Assembly (NCBI RefSeq): GCF_005280205.1
Contig: NZ_SUND01000016.1
Span: forward strand, 1 to 64,000
Direction of reading: 5' to 3'
DNA length: 64,000 bases
Source of the DNA: Bacillus yapensis
GTDB lineage: Bacteria > Bacillota > Bacilli > Bacillales > Cytobacillaceae
In this document: piece after piece, positions 16,158 through 25,946 of the stretch
Numbering within the stretch: position 1 is the stretch's first letter
Layout: the number at the start of each line of letters is the position of its first letter
Notes under the pieces: model-generated
The model's database searches: none
Told to the model about the DNA's origin: nothing
What the model saw: the letters and a program-made list of their open reading frames with translations, nothing else
Translations under genes and position numbers: made by a program

Positions 16158-16430
16158 TTAGTTACTTCCCCAGCCTGCTGGATTCGTATTCGTACCGTTT
16201 ACCCCATCATTAAAGAAAGTACCGATATCTCCAAAACCATCTTTCATGAATACTACAGCAATCCCTAGGACAATAATACCGATTACGATACCACCGTAAA
16301 CTAAATACCCTTCCTCTGAAGAACCCTTCGCAGAAGTTTCCTCTTTTAAAAACCCTTTAACCTTTGATACTACATTCGATTTTGTTCCTTCTACTACTGT
16401 ACCCATTTTTAATAATAATGTTGTTTTCAT
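16158..16430 (-). CDS. Small Flp-like pilin
   Basis: About 90 residues. A basic N-terminal region is followed by EEGYLVYGGIVIGIIVLGIAVVFM (abbreviated here as one membrane helix at about residues 46-66) and a Gly/Asn-rich end. This resembles the helix-plus-short-tail form of Flp-type pilins, processed by the prepilin peptidase encoded at 25290. Of two nearby ATGs I favour 16430 since GGAGG is eight bases before it; 16436 is too close. It lies directly after tadC-like genes and before a strong terminator, as expected for a major subunit. Confidence 0.65.
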   Translation of the reverse strand: MKTTLLLKMGTVVEGTKSNVVSKVKGFLKEETSAKGSSEEGYLVYGGIVIGIIVLGIAVVFMKDGFGDIGTFFNDGVNGTNTNPAGWGSN

Positions 16431-16465
16431 TTTCATTTCCTCCAATTTTTTGTTTGATTTTATAT

Positions 16466-17353
16466 TTAAATTTTTGAAAACGCATCGCCAATCATGACAA
16501 ATAAGAATGTCAAGATAATCGCCACCATCGGAAAGAGCATAGGTGTTATATAGTTTTGAACTTCATCTGGACGAACTTCTATCATTTCGTTATAAGCCTC
16601 TTCTTGAAGATCGTCCATAATTTTAATTTGCGAACTAATAATTTGATTCGCTGCAGCGGCATCCACTTTCATAATCTGTTGTAACGCTACAACAAATTCC
16701 TTCGCTTCACGTATACCTATTGTTTCAGCAAAATCTTGATACGGTTTGTGACTAGATGGATAAAGCTCTATCTGTGTCACCATGTGATCGACAAATGGTC
16801 GTAATAAAGGACCTGCATATTCCACTGATCTTCTTGTAGCATCAAAGGCATTGTAACTTTGTAGTAATACCGCAAATGCCGATAGATACTCAGGCAACTC
16901 AATTTTCATTTGTCTTTCAAAATGTAATTTGTGTTTTTTTAAATTACGTTTTGGCAGGATATACGCAAGGACTCCAAGCGGAATCGCTAAATAAAGATAT
17001 AAATTCATATCACTTATCTTATACAGAACTAGAGCAGCACCCACCATTAAAAGGGTAAGAATTAATCTCCTTACAATAAACCTGGTAACTGTTACATCCA
17101 GTCTAGCGTCTGCCAATTCACCTTCTAAATGCTCCTTATACTTGGTAAAGGAGGTCATTCTTTCTAAGAATGTAATTTGTTCCCTGACCCCTTTATTTAC
17201 TTGTACCTGTTCCTCTTTAAGAAAGCCTTTTAAAACATAACGCTTGGATGTTCGGGTTTCCATAATAAGAAGAATGGTCTTATAAGCAAGAATGACGATA
17301 GAGAGTAGAAAGAGAACTTGTACACCTTGGGTGAAATAAATAAGAATACCCAT
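16466..17353 (-). CDS. tadC: TadC-like pilus platform protein
   Basis: 295 residues with an N-terminal membrane helix, two central helices (LILTLLMVGAALVLY, YLYLAIPLGVLAYIL) and a C-terminal helix (PMLFPMVAIILTFLFVMIG). The region between (about 150-250) matches the T2SF fold of GspF/TadC proteins. TadB and TadC form the inner-membrane base on which the motor ATPase acts. It follows the TadB-like gene by 17 nt and precedes the pilin. Confidence 0.75.
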   Translation of the reverse strand: MGILIYFTQGVQVLFLLSIVILAYKTILLIMETRTSKRYVLKGFLKEEQVQVNKGVREQITFLERMTSFTKYKEHLEGELADARLDVTVTRFIVRRLILTLLMVGAALVLYKISDMNLYLYLAIPLGVLAYILPKRNLKKHKLHFERQMKIELPEYLSAFAVLLQSYNAFDATRRSVEYAGPLLRPFVDHMVTQIELYPSSHKPYQDFAETIGIREAKEFVVALQQIMKVDAAAANQIISSQIKIMDDLQEEAYNEMIEVRPDEVQNYITPMLFPMVAIILTFLFVMIGDAFSKI

Positions 17354-17370
17354 TTTCTTCCCCCTTTCTT

Positions 17371-18333
17371 CTAAACCTCAACTCGATCATCTGAAGTTGG
17401 ATCATAGATTTCCAATTTCTCTAATTGTCTGTATGTAACGAAAATTAAGAGAAACGTAATAGCAAATACAATACTTGATGCTATATGATTCATGACTAGT
17501 TTATAGTTGTCCATTGATACGAAGATAAAAAGAAAAGGTGCTGACAAAATCAAAATAACAAAGGTACGCCATATCTTGTAATTTTGTCTATGAGCTGTCT
17601 GAAGACGACGACGATATTTTTCTTTATCTTTCATCTTAATGGCAACTGAACGAAGGGTACTGTTATCAGATGCACCATTCTCCATTACTACTGCTAATTG
17701 GTCATGAAATAATCTAACGTGTTTTTGTTTATAACGTTTATTCATATTCTCAAATGCCTGTTTTACATTCTTGCCATCTTGCAATTTAAGAATAGCCTCT
17801 TCTACATCTTTTCTAATTGGATATTCCAATGAAGGTAAAATGGATTGAAGAGCGTCCTTAATATTATTAAACGTGCCAATCGAGGTAGTTAGAGCGGACA
17901 TATAAATGGCCAATTTAGAATCTAACTCTTGAACATACTCTTTTTTAATTTTATGCAAGCGTATATTAGTTGCAATAATACCCCCACCTGCTGCCAATGG
18001 CATAAGAAAAAGCAACGGTTGGAAATAAACTAATATAATGATTGCTCCCAATCCTGTACCTACAACGAATGTTGAGATAAACGATTGCTTTGTCATATTT
18101 ACTCCATGCAACTTCGCTTCTTCAATAATGTAAGAAGGACTAACATATTCTCTAATTCTCGATTTCTCTAACCATTCCATAAGAAAAATAGATTTTCCTT
18201 CATCTTCATCACGAAGAATACTAGATAGTCTTTTTCGCTTTCTTGAAAAAGACACTTGCGATAATTGCATAATTGCTAAATACGCTAACACCCCAATGGC
18301 AATTAACCCAATTATCGGAATGATCTGTGACAC
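17371..18333 (-). CDS. tadB: TadB-like pilus platform protein
   Basis: 320 residues: N-terminal helix (IIPIIGLIAIGVLAYLAIM), a central hairpin (TFVVGTGLGAIIILVYF and PLLFLMPLAAGGGIIA), a T2SF domain with KIKKEYVQELDSKLAIYMSAL, and C-terminal helices. It lies between the TadA/CpaF ATPase and TadC genes, the standard Tad order. It anchors the assembly platform in the membrane. Confidence 0.78.
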   Translation of the reverse strand: MSQIIPIIGLIAIGVLAYLAIMQLSQVSFSRKRKRLSSILRDEDEGKSIFLMEWLEKSRIREYVSPSYIIEEAKLHGVNMTKQSFISTFVVGTGLGAIIILVYFQPLLFLMPLAAGGGIIATNIRLHKIKKEYVQELDSKLAIYMSALTTSIGTFNNIKDALQSILPSLEYPIRKDVEEAILKLQDGKNVKQAFENMNKRYKQKHVRLFHDQLAVVMENGASDNSTLRSVAIKMKDKEKYRRRLQTAHRQNYKIWRTFVILILSAPFLFIFVSMDNYKLVMNHIASSIVFAITFLLIFVTYRQLEKLEIYDPTSDDRVEV

Positions 18334-18343
18334 ATGTAATCAC

Positions 18344-19744
18344 CTACCTTAATAAAGTTTCAGCTGGTGCCAAATGTTGAAGTTCTTCAAAGTCTTTATA
18401 CGAATCACGTATTTTATTCCATAATTTTGGGGACATTTTGTCTACTTGAATATGAGCCTGTGAAAGCTCGTCAAATTGAAATATAACGTTTTCTACGATG
18501 TTTCCATCTACATAAGCCAAATATTCAGTAATTTGGCTTATTCTACGAATTGTCCCGTACCTCTTCACGTGAACACCAATACCAAAACCTCTTATAATCC
18601 TTTTTCCGTAATATTCAGCTGGATGATTATAGGCCTCTTGACACAAATCAATAAAACGTAAGATTGCGTCTGCTGTTGAGTCAGCATGAACAGTAGTATC
18701 AACAATGTGACCTGTTGTTGCTGCCTTCATTACATCAAAGGATTCCTCACCACGAGACTCTTGCAACATGATATAGACAGGATTTTGTCTCATAGCATTT
18801 CGAACATGATAAGAATAACCGAACGTTCTCTTTTCATCGTCAGATGCTTCACGATTCTTCCACATCTTAATAGGTTTATTAGGATACAATTCATCTAAAT
18901 AAGTTTCAGGCACATCTTCAATCATGATGATATTGGAATTTTCACGTGTGTACTTGGTAAAGTATCGTAATAACTCCGTTTTTCCGGTTCCAGTTGCCCC
19001 ACTTATAAGATGGCTTTCAAAAGCAAATGTCGCTTTTAAAAACTCGATCATCGTTTTATTTGCATAACCCGAATTAATCATGTAATCCTCTGATAAACGT
19101 AATTTCTTAGAGATTATACGGATACTCATACTCGTCTTAGTATCCAAGTCTTGACCAACAATATTTACACGCATATAAGGAAATTGAGCGTCAACAGAAG
19201 GTTTTGCCATTGAATACGGCTTACCCGAAGCAAACGCAAATCGATTACATAGGTCTAAGTAATCTTGTTCACTATCAAACGTAAGATTAGTCTTATATGG
19301 CCCTTTATAAATATCATCGACCCAAATATTGTCCCACCCAATACATTGAATGTCCGTAAGGGTATCAATTTCAGTTAGTGGTTGCAATACGTCCAATCCT
19401 GCTATCTTTTCAACAAGATAATCCGTAACTTGGTCTAATGAATAGTCAGTAATAAGAGTCGAATAATCAGTTAAAAAACCTTTACTTGAAACATAACTAT
19501 AAATAACTTCTCTTAATTGCCCTTGTTTTCTTCGATTACCAAACGAATCTCTTAGTAATTCGCGGTATTGTTCTTGTGAAAGATATTCTTTGATATGGTC
19601 TGTAATTTGTTGGTTAATGCTATTGGACATTTTAATTTTAGGTTTTAATTGGTTTTGTTGAACCTTTTGGAATAACAACCTTTCCAGGTTGATAACGTTT
19701 CGCTCCTCTGTTACCAACCCATCATATCGAATGCTGTTTTTCAT
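18344..19744 (-). CDS. tadA: TadA/CpaF-type pilus motor ATPase
   Basis: 466 residues of the secretion ATPase family (VirB11/GspE/CpaF). Walker A is SGATGTGKTELLRYF near residue 250; an Asp-box-like segment (IIMIEDVPETYL), a Walker B region (VYIMLQESRGEESFDVMKA near 325) and a histidine motif (VDTTVHADST) follow. The N-terminal third is the CpaF-type domain. It drives pilus assembly or retraction from the cytosolic face of TadB/TadC. The same family powers type IV secretion, so a role in conjugation is possible given the coupling protein at 44-47 kb. Confidence 0.88.
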   Translation of the reverse strand: MKNSIRYDGLVTEERNVINLERLLFQKVQQNQLKPKIKMSNSINQQITDHIKEYLSQEQYRELLRDSFGNRRKQGQLREVIYSYVSSKGFLTDYSTLITDYSLDQVTDYLVEKIAGLDVLQPLTEIDTLTDIQCIGWDNIWVDDIYKGPYKTNLTFDSEQDYLDLCNRFAFASGKPYSMAKPSVDAQFPYMRVNIVGQDLDTKTSMSIRIISKKLRLSEDYMINSGYANKTMIEFLKATFAFESHLISGATGTGKTELLRYFTKYTRENSNIIMIEDVPETYLDELYPNKPIKMWKNREASDDEKRTFGYSYHVRNAMRQNPVYIMLQESRGEESFDVMKAATTGHIVDTTVHADSTADAILRFIDLCQEAYNHPAEYYGKRIIRGFGIGVHVKRYGTIRRISQITEYLAYVDGNIVENVIFQFDELSQAHIQVDKMSPKLWNKIRDSYKDFEELQHLAPAETLLR

Positions 19745-19749
19745 AGGAT

Positions 19750-20601
19750 TTACCCCATCCTTCCAAATAAACCATTGCGCTTTTTCGGAATAGCTGACTC
19801 AAACGAAATTTTCAGTTTAGCAGCTAACTTCTCTAAACGTTCACGAATTTCTACTGAGCTTAACTGAAGAGCAAATTCAGATTGTTGTCTCGCTGGATCA
19901 TAAGGTATTAGAATCGCATCTTCACTTGTCAGCTGGAAATACTCATTCGCGGTTAACTCTGTACTTGTCATATTTAATATCGTTGACCATTTTTCTTCTA
20001 AGTGAGCAATGTTAGAAGAAAGGAACTTATATGCGTTCTTATTTTCAAATAATCTTGTAGCATTCGGTGTAACAACATTGATAATTTGTTCACTGTTTGC
20101 AATAACTTCAAATCCAAAGATAGAGTGAAGCTCTATCGGTAGGTTCAAGATAATGTACGTATATTTACTTGTTTTCAAACTGTACAAAAACTTATCAATA
20201 TACTCTTGGGCTTCCTTTTCATTGTCTTCCCCTTCATTTATTAGGGAGGGAAAACTACTTTCTTGGAAATTCATCGGAAGCGTTAGATAGTCTAATTTAT
20301 CCGGTAATTCGGCATACACTCTTCTTAAGTCTCGATTCTCACTATTTAGGAGAATCTCTTTCGTCAAAATGTATGGCTCTAAGTCAAATGAACGTTTAAG
20401 AATTGTATCTTGAAAGAATTCACGCGCATTTCTTGTTACGTCTGTAATTTGAGTAGAAATCGCAACTGAAGGCTTTTTATAATCTAATTCAACGTACAAC
20501 ACCTTATGTTCATTCATGGCGAGCAATTCAGCAAACCCTAGTGACAATGTTCGTTTTCCTTGTGAATGAGCTACTGAGTAAAAACTTAAAATTTCAGCCA
20601 T
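19750..20601 (-). CDS. Degenerate MinD/CpaE-like protein
   Basis: 283 residues. The N terminus (MAEILSFYSVAHSQGKRTLSL) occupies the place of a MinD/ParA P-loop but AHSQGKRT departs from the usual KGGxGKT, keeping GK(R)T. LYVELDYKKPSVAIST resembles the next strand of that fold. It sits between the CpaB-like and TadA genes, where some Gram-positive Tad loci carry a CpaE/TadZ relative. It stops one base into the CpaB-like frame region and starts 5 nt before TadA. ATP binding is uncertain. Confidence 0.6.
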   Translation of the reverse strand: MAEILSFYSVAHSQGKRTLSLGFAELLAMNEHKVLYVELDYKKPSVAISTQITDVTRNAREFFQDTILKRSFDLEPYILTKEILLNSENRDLRRVYAELPDKLDYLTLPMNFQESSFPSLINEGEDNEKEAQEYIDKFLYSLKTSKYTYIILNLPIELHSIFGFEVIANSEQIINVVTPNATRLFENKNAYKFLSSNIAHLEEKWSTILNMTSTELTANEYFQLTSEDAILIPYDPARQQSEFALQLSSVEIRERLEKLAAKLKISFESAIPKKRNGLFGRMG

Positions 20602-21404
20602 TATTCTTCACCTTCATTTTGATTGGTTTCTTTTTCAAAGGACGATTCATTAATAAATGTAATAACATCACTTTGCTCTGTTACTTCTTCATTATTTGCT
20701 TGTCCTGTCGCAATCGGTACTACATCACCCAAGAGCTTTGCCTTATTTACTAATTCGTTTAACTCTACAGGAATTGCAAAAATATAAATTTTAGCAAGGG
20801 CATTCTTCTTTTCATTTGTATTCTCCTGGATTACACCTTTTTGGTAACCCTCTGGATCAAAAACGTTAGAAGCATCAGCGTCCTTTACCGATAACACTCG
20901 AACTTGCGACGCCAATTTTCCATACACCGCTTTTTTAGACTGACTTCCCGTTTCAATGAGCGAACGGAAATATAAATCAACTTCCGAATTCGGAATAATG
21001 CTGTTACCTAAACTCGTTTCTAAATCAACAAGTAATGGAAACGCAACTTCATTTTCTTTTAGTGAAAGGACCCCAGCGTCGGGCATTTCACTTTTTGGAA
21101 TAATCTTATTGTCGTAAATAAAACTATTAGCTGGGGTTCCATACCCCGCTACCGTCCACTTTCCTACAACATCTTTCATATTCCTTACAGCATTCGTCGG
21201 TATTCCTTGTGTCGGAACTGTAATTACTTCTAACATTTCTTTTGTAATTTCAGTTCTTGGTGGAATATCAACTTTTGTCACAACAACATTCGCTTCATTG
21301 ATTTCAGCTTTTATCGTGAAATTTGTATAAACCAATATCGAGACGATTAAAGCTGCAACCATTAACATTGATACCAATCGTTTTCTCCATAAAGTTTTCT
21401 TCAT
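20601..21404 (-). CDS. cpaB: CpaB/RcpC-like SAF-domain pilus protein
   Basis: 267 residues. A membrane anchor (LVSMLMVAALIVSILVY) precedes a SAF-type domain (VVTKVDIPPRTEITKEML... VVGKWTVAGYGTPANSF), followed by an RcpC/CpaB-like region (EVAFPLLVDLETSLGNSIIPN, SEVDLYFRS). In Tad systems this protein helps guide or scaffold the pilus outside the cell membrane. It overlaps the MinD-like gene by one base. The C-terminal tail is acidic. Confidence 0.75.
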   Translation of the reverse strand: MKKTLWRKRLVSMLMVAALIVSILVYTNFTIKAEINEANVVVTKVDIPPRTEITKEMLEVITVPTQGIPTNAVRNMKDVVGKWTVAGYGTPANSFIYDNKIIPKSEMPDAGVLSLKENEVAFPLLVDLETSLGNSIIPNSEVDLYFRSLIETGSQSKKAVYGKLASQVRVLSVKDADASNVFDPEGYQKGVIQENTNEKKNALAKIYIFAIPVELNELVNKAKLLGDVVPIATGQANNEEVTEQSDVITFINESSFEKETNQNEGEE

Positions 21405-21417
21405 ATTAGCCTCCGTA

Positions 21418-21858
21418 TTATTTTGTTAATGCTTTCGATTCATAAATGACAATTTCTCTACTTCTTGTAATGGATTCATTAGGGGCTTGCTTTTTAGTAA
21501 TTCTTGAAGCCATATCATTAAAAGGAGTATTAATAACCGTATATGAATCTACCGCAATCATTGGAGCTCGTTCAGATATTCGATAAATATTCACGTAACG
21601 CTCTCCTTCAAAAAAATCTGAGCTGTCTGCATACTGTCTTACGATTGCTTCAACAGCAATATCTTCATTGATTGTAATTTCTTCATTCACTCTTGCATTC
21701 CCTAAATTGATGGCCTGAGTCATTGCATTTCTTGTAGCATTTTCCACGCTTGTTTCATTATCGCTATCTGCAATACTGATATATTCAAATGATGATGTGA
21801 AAATAGCGAAGAACAATAACACCAGGAAAAAGAATGCACCTAATGTAAGCTTTGACAT
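21418..21858 (-). CDS. Membrane-anchored pilus-region protein (TadE/DUF5411-like)
   Basis: 146 residues with a single N-terminal membrane helix (LGAFFFLVLLFFAIFTSSF) and a soluble outer domain with many Asn/Glu (SDNETSVENATRNAMTQAIN). The anchor-plus-outer-domain form and position before cpaB suggest a minor pilin or assembly factor. Family membership is a guess. Confidence 0.55.
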   Translation of the reverse strand: MSKLTLGAFFFLVLLFFAIFTSSFEYISIADSDNETSVENATRNAMTQAINLGNARVNEEITINEDIAVEAIVRQYADSSDFFEGERYVNIYRISERAPMIAVDSYTVINTPFNDMASRITKKQAPNESITRSREIVIYESKALTK

Positions 21859-21870
21859 TCTTTCACCTCT

Positions 21871-24417
21871 TTACTTACTTGGTATTTGTACAGATTTGAA
21901 TAATGAATCTCCAAGGATAATTTTATAATCTCGTTCCTTACTAAATTGACGAATCTCCTCTAACTTTTCAGGACTTAGATAAAACGTTTTAAAATAGTTG
22001 TTTACACTTACTTGTTTTGGATCACTTATCCAATTGTTATACCAATCTGCTAAACTCGTTATTTTAGTAGTTTGATTCAACCAATTCCATCCTGTTCCCT
22101 GTGGGAAAGGATTTTCCGGTGAAACTGAACGCTTTATAAAATCATCATTTCCGTTCGGATCTCCGACAATCGAACCTTCTACATCAATTACTCCTTGTAC
22201 ACAAGTGTTCATTTTATTCACTCCCACATTCGGTACCAGTGAATTAAAAATGTAATCACCATCAGGCTGTTCAAAACTTAAATACCACTTGCGTCCCCCG
22301 TCTAATATCGTTTCATTTGAATTTCGCTTAGGATGACTAAGGGAAGTGAATACATTTCCACTAAATTCTTCCACATACTTTTGCGGCTGCTTCCATGTCT
22401 TCCAACTATCCTTCGTATTTCCGCTAGTAGAGGTCGTTTCAATCGGCACCTCATATCCCGTTAGTTTCAAATTATTCGTTGTACTCGACCATGTTTTTTT
22501 TGTATATGGCATGTAATTCACCAAATCAGGCATGTAGCTTACTACTTTACTCGGCCCCTGCCCATTCGATACACTGTCTTGATTTATGTAGTGTGTCAAA
22601 ATTGTATAATCAAAACCAAAGCCAGCCCTTCTCTTTAAATGTTCATCGGGAATTATAAGATCGGTAGTAACATATTCTCTAAAAATTTGTTGCCCTGATT
22701 CTTTGGAATTAACCGTCCTTACAATCCCTTCTGCTGACGAACTCTCCCCAGGACGAGCACAAGCATTAGGTGTATATTTCGAATTCACATAAATAGGTGT
22801 TGCTCTTACGTTGTTACTGAAAGTAACCTCTGATTTATTATGAAATGGAGTTCGATTTGGATTAATGTCTGCCTCAACATTTCCGCTATCTGTCAAAATC
22901 CAATCAAAAGTTAAAGATTGTGATTGTCCTTCAGACAATACAACCGATTGAGTCCCTTTCACTTTATTACCAAACTTCAAATTAACAGTAGTAGATAAAT
23001 CTGAATTTACTCCTTCAAGAGAACTCAATCTGTCTAATTCACGTTGGTAATGATCAATCTCAGTTTGGAGAGTATTTATATAACATTCTGTATTGGCAAT
23101 TTCCTGTCTCTTTGCATTTAAAGTATTCAATAATGTATTGGCTCTATCAAAGTCATGATTATTCTGTGCGTCCTCTAAATCCTTAACAATTTGTGCTTCT
23201 TGACTTCTCATTGTTGCTAATTGAGAAATTCTAGTATTTTTTTGAGTAGAACGTGTATTGATATCGTTTTGAATAGCTTGTCTTGCTGTTTGTCTTTCAT
23301 TAGTAAAACTATTTCTTCTAACATCAACTTTTGTTCTAGTTTGTGTGTCTTTTTCTACTGTCTTCCCGTCAATTTTTGTAACTTCTAAATCAATTTGATA
23401 AGAATATCTATCGGCGGGTAGAACAGGAGCAGGACAAGAACTATTTGCAGGAGGTTTGTAATTAGTTCTATAGGAAAGTAATGCTTGTTTCCCGGTAAAA
23501 TCGAAATACGCGGTATTCCCCCATCTTGTTTGATTATCATCTTCAGGTGTTCGTACTCCATACCATATAGCCGTATCTGTTTCATCAACAGTTAAAGATT
23601 TATATAGTTGATAGGGTGTAAAATAATACGACCCAATCGTATCAGCTTCTTGTCTTGGATATAATCTTCGAATTACATTACTACCAATCATCTGTAGCCA
23701 AGAAGGATCAATTCCACTATCGAGCGATATATGCCCTTTTGAATATTGGGAATTATTGAATTCGAATGGTAAAACCAACGGTGTCCAAACAATTTGATTA
23801 TCAACTCTTTTAACCAAGAATAATACCCATGAAGCAGACTCATTAGCATTAGGAAATAATTCATTTACTGGCAAAAATGCGTTAAAACCCACACCGTCAT
23901 ATCGCATATTACAATCTAATTGATTATCCTTATTAACTGCATCAGCGGGACACTCATTATAGACACCACTACCAAGATTGTTATATTCAAGGTCTTCAGT
24001 CGCTGACAAATTTCCATATCCATCAGCTCTGTATATTTTTACTGTGTTTAATCCACTCGTTCCAACTACTTTTCGAGCAACTATATAGGTTGCGTTGTTA
24101 CTACTCGTATGTCGTTTATAACCTTGAAGAGCAGCCCAACCTTGAAAGTTAACATATTCTAGTTGTCCATTCCCAAAATTTCGAGAAACAATTTTAAAAC
24201 CGCCTGCTGTAAACTTATTATGATACACATCGTATATCAATTTTTGACCTGATCTCTGCTCCTGTAACTTGTCACCATATTTACTTGACCAACCCGACTT
24301 GACATTAGACTCAACATTATTGGGTGAGTAGGCTGCGTAAACTTCATCTGTATTAAGTGAAAAAATACTGGTTAGGACTGCAATTAGACCTAACCAAGAA
24401 ATAACTAATCTTTTCAC
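21871..24417 (-). CDS. Large exported pilus-locus protein, 848 aa
   Basis: Start is GTG at 24417 (VKRLVISWLGLIAVLT), two bases after the upstream stop and behind GAAGG; this gives a clean Sec signal peptide ending near DEVYAAYS. The long mature part is mostly beta-rich, with a coiled-coil stretch around residues 415-505 (TRISQLATMRSQEAQIVKDL, RANTLLNTLNAKRQEI) and cysteines spread along it. No LPXTG or C-terminal membrane helix. Its size and place suggest a tip or surface adhesin, or a structural protein exported with the pilus. No family recognised. Confidence 0.6.
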   Translation of the reverse strand: MKRLVISWLGLIAVLTSIFSLNTDEVYAAYSPNNVESNVKSGWSSKYGDKLQEQRSGQKLIYDVYHNKFTAGGFKIVSRNFGNGQLEYVNFQGWAALQGYKRHTSSNNATYIVARKVVGTSGLNTVKIYRADGYGNLSATEDLEYNNLGSGVYNECPADAVNKDNQLDCNMRYDGVGFNAFLPVNELFPNANESASWVLFLVKRVDNQIVWTPLVLPFEFNNSQYSKGHISLDSGIDPSWLQMIGSNVIRRLYPRQEADTIGSYYFTPYQLYKSLTVDETDTAIWYGVRTPEDDNQTRWGNTAYFDFTGKQALLSYRTNYKPPANSSCPAPVLPADRYSYQIDLEVTKIDGKTVEKDTQTRTKVDVRRNSFTNERQTARQAIQNDINTRSTQKNTRISQLATMRSQEAQIVKDLEDAQNNHDFDRANTLLNTLNAKRQEIANTECYINTLQTEIDHYQRELDRLSSLEGVNSDLSTTVNLKFGNKVKGTQSVVLSEGQSQSLTFDWILTDSGNVEADINPNRTPFHNKSEVTFSNNVRATPIYVNSKYTPNACARPGESSSAEGIVRTVNSKESGQQIFREYVTTDLIIPDEHLKRRAGFGFDYTILTHYINQDSVSNGQGPSKVVSYMPDLVNYMPYTKKTWSSTTNNLKLTGYEVPIETTSTSGNTKDSWKTWKQPQKYVEEFSGNVFTSLSHPKRNSNETILDGGRKWYLSFEQPDGDYIFNSLVPNVGVNKMNTCVQGVIDVEGSIVGDPNGNDDFIKRSVSPENPFPQGTGWNWLNQTTKITSLADWYNNWISDPKQVSVNNYFKTFYLSPEKLEEIRQFSKERDYKIILGDSLFKSVQIPSK

Positions 24418-24419
24418 AC

Positions 24420-25277
24420 CTAAACCTTCTTTCTTCTTAAAAACCTCCAATAAGCAAGAGCTCCTACAATCAATACAATTAGAATGACAGAAATCACATA
24501 CCAAATTACATTAGAACTCTTTTCATCCTTTTGAGATTTTATTTCCTTTTTTGGTTGCTCTTTTTCTTTATTTTGTTTTTCTTTGTCTTTTGTCTCTTCT
24601 TTTTTAACTTCCTCTGAGCTTAGCTCAGTATTTGGCTCACCCTTGTTTTCTTCTACCTTCGGCACTTCTTTTTCTTGTGTTGTTTGTTTATCAACTACCG
24701 TTACAGAAGAAGAATCACTTTTTCCTGCATTACTTTCCTTTTGAGTCGTTGTAGACTGTTTTGAATCAGCAGTATTTGTTGAAGGTGCTGGAGTAGTCTG
24801 CGATGGTGCAGGCTTATTTTCCACTGGCTTTGATGGTGCAGGCTTGTTTTCCACTGGCTTTGATGGTGTTGGCTTATTTTCCACTGGCTTTGACGGCTCA
24901 GGCGACGGTGTTGGTGTCGGCGTTGGTGTTGGTGTCGGCGTCTCTTTCTTCACTGTATTAACCGTCAGAGTTAAAGAAGTATATTCACCACTCGGTGGAT
25001 AAATCGTATATTGTTGCCCGTTAGAAACAGGCCCTCTAACTAAACCACTAACATTAAATTGTCCTGTTGTCGGTGCATAAAATCCGGTTACTAAACCATT
25101 ACAAGCACCACTCGCTTGTGCTGGACTACCTGGTATATGTTGGTCAGAAACGATAGTCATTGAACATTCTCCATGAGTTGGATCATGATTTGCATCCGCA
25201 ACTTTTGGCAATGCCATAACACCAAAGGTGAATGTTGCCGCTGTTATAAATTTTACGATTTTACTAGAAAGCTTCAT
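24420..25277 (-). CDS. Cell-surface protein with Pro-rich repeat stalk and C-terminal anchor
   Basis: 285 residues: signal peptide (IVKFITAATFTFGVMALPK), an N-terminal domain with cysteines (GECSMTIVSDQH, SGACNGLVTG), then (TP)n and SKPVENKPAP repeats (about 110-165), a charged Lys/Glu region, and a C-terminal membrane helix (VIWYVISVILIVLIVGALAYW) with RRKKV. There is no LPXTG, so it is membrane-anchored with a wall-spanning stalk. It lies in the pilus operon next to the 848-aa exported protein. A surface adhesin or platform role is likely. Confidence 0.65.
   Translation of the reverse strand: MKLSSKIVKFITAATFTFGVMALPKVADANHDPTHGECSMTIVSDQHIPGSPAQASGACNGLVTGFYAPTTGQFNVSGLVRGPVSNGQQYTIYPPSGEYTSLTLTVNTVKKETPTPTPTPTPTPSPEPSKPVENKPTPSKPVENKPAPSKPVENKPAPSQTTPAPSTNTADSKQSTTTQKESNAGKSDSSSVTVVDKQTTQEKEVPKVEENKGEPNTELSSEEVKKEETKDKEKQNKEKEQPKKEIKSQKDEKSSNVIWYVISVILIVLIVGALAYWRFLRRKKV
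24811..24945 (-). repeat. Tandem 30-bp repeats and Thr-Pro microsatellite
   Basis: Three 30-bp units (24811-24840, 24841-24870, 24871-24900), nearly identical, encode SKPVENKPAP-type repeats; next to them 6-bp repeats encode Thr-Pro. Copy number may vary between strains. Confidence 0.85.
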
Positions 25278-25289
25278 TTGTATTTCCCC

Positions 25290-25778
25290 CTATGTAAATA
25301 AAATTGCTACAAATACTGAAAGAGATATCGGTATCGCTTCAGGAGTGATAATCATTTTTTTCGTAACCCTGTAAGATAAAAACGATATTTCTCTTTTCAC
25401 CCTCTTCTTTATAAGAAGAAGTATTGTATGAATCAAGAACGAAAGTGTCATATACACACTTACTAATATAAGAACTATCAAGAACGGGGCAACTGTAGGT
25501 TTCATAAATTGCAAATACATAGATAACACCATTAACATTTTTATATCTCCTGCTCCTAGTTGAACATTCGGTATATTCATTAGTAAGATTCCTACTAATA
25601 AGATGATAATAAGAGCTACCAACATAAACGTTGCCATATCGTTAAAGATACCAACTATCAGAATCAATAACCCAAAAACTAGATGCCACACATTCTTTGT
25701 TTTCAATGTTCGTATATCTGTCCATATATTCACAACTAAATAAATGAAAAGAAGATATATTATCGAATCGGTAGTCAC
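25290..25778 (-). CDS. cpaA: TadV/CpaA-type prepilin peptidase
   Basis: About 162 residues with several membrane helices. The two aspartates of A24 peptidases are present: WTDIRTLKTKN near residue 20 and the GxGD motif in LGAGDIKMLMVL near residue 85. It cleaves the leader of the Flp-type pilin. I prefer the GTG at 25778 because AGGTGG lies just before it; a GTG at 25787 is also possible. It is the first gene after the promoter at 25796-25824, giving a very short leader. Confidence 0.78.
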   Translation of the reverse strand: MTTDSIIYLLFIYLVVNIWTDIRTLKTKNVWHLVFGLLILIVGIFNDMATFMLVALIIILLVGILLMNIPNVQLGAGDIKMLMVLSMYLQFMKPTVAPFLIVLILVSVYMTLSFLIHTILLLIKKRVKREISFLSYRVTKKMIITPEAIPISLSVFVAILFT

Positions 25779-25795
25779 GACTACCACCTGCTTTA

Positions 25796-25824
25796 ATTAT
25801 ACTTGTTTTCCTTGTAACTATCAA
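25796..25824 (-). promoter_or_regulatory. Promoter of the Tad pilus operon
   Basis: TTGATA (25819-25824), 17 nt, TATAAT (25796-25801) on the minus strand, a strong sigma-A match. The expected start site is within about 15 nt of the prepilin peptidase start. Confidence 0.65.
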
Positions 25825-25946
25825 GGTAATTCGGTCAAATTCAGAGGGAAATTTACAAATTTTTCAAGCGTAAGAGAGTCCGATTTTCCTTCTTATGAAC
25901 TCTCAATCTTTTAAAAACATATACCTTACCTTTACTCTTCCTGGAA

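Noticed and set aside
24811-24945. CRISPR-like regular repeats
   Set aside because: The 30-bp units are contiguous and in frame, encode Pro-rich protein repeats and have no spacers.
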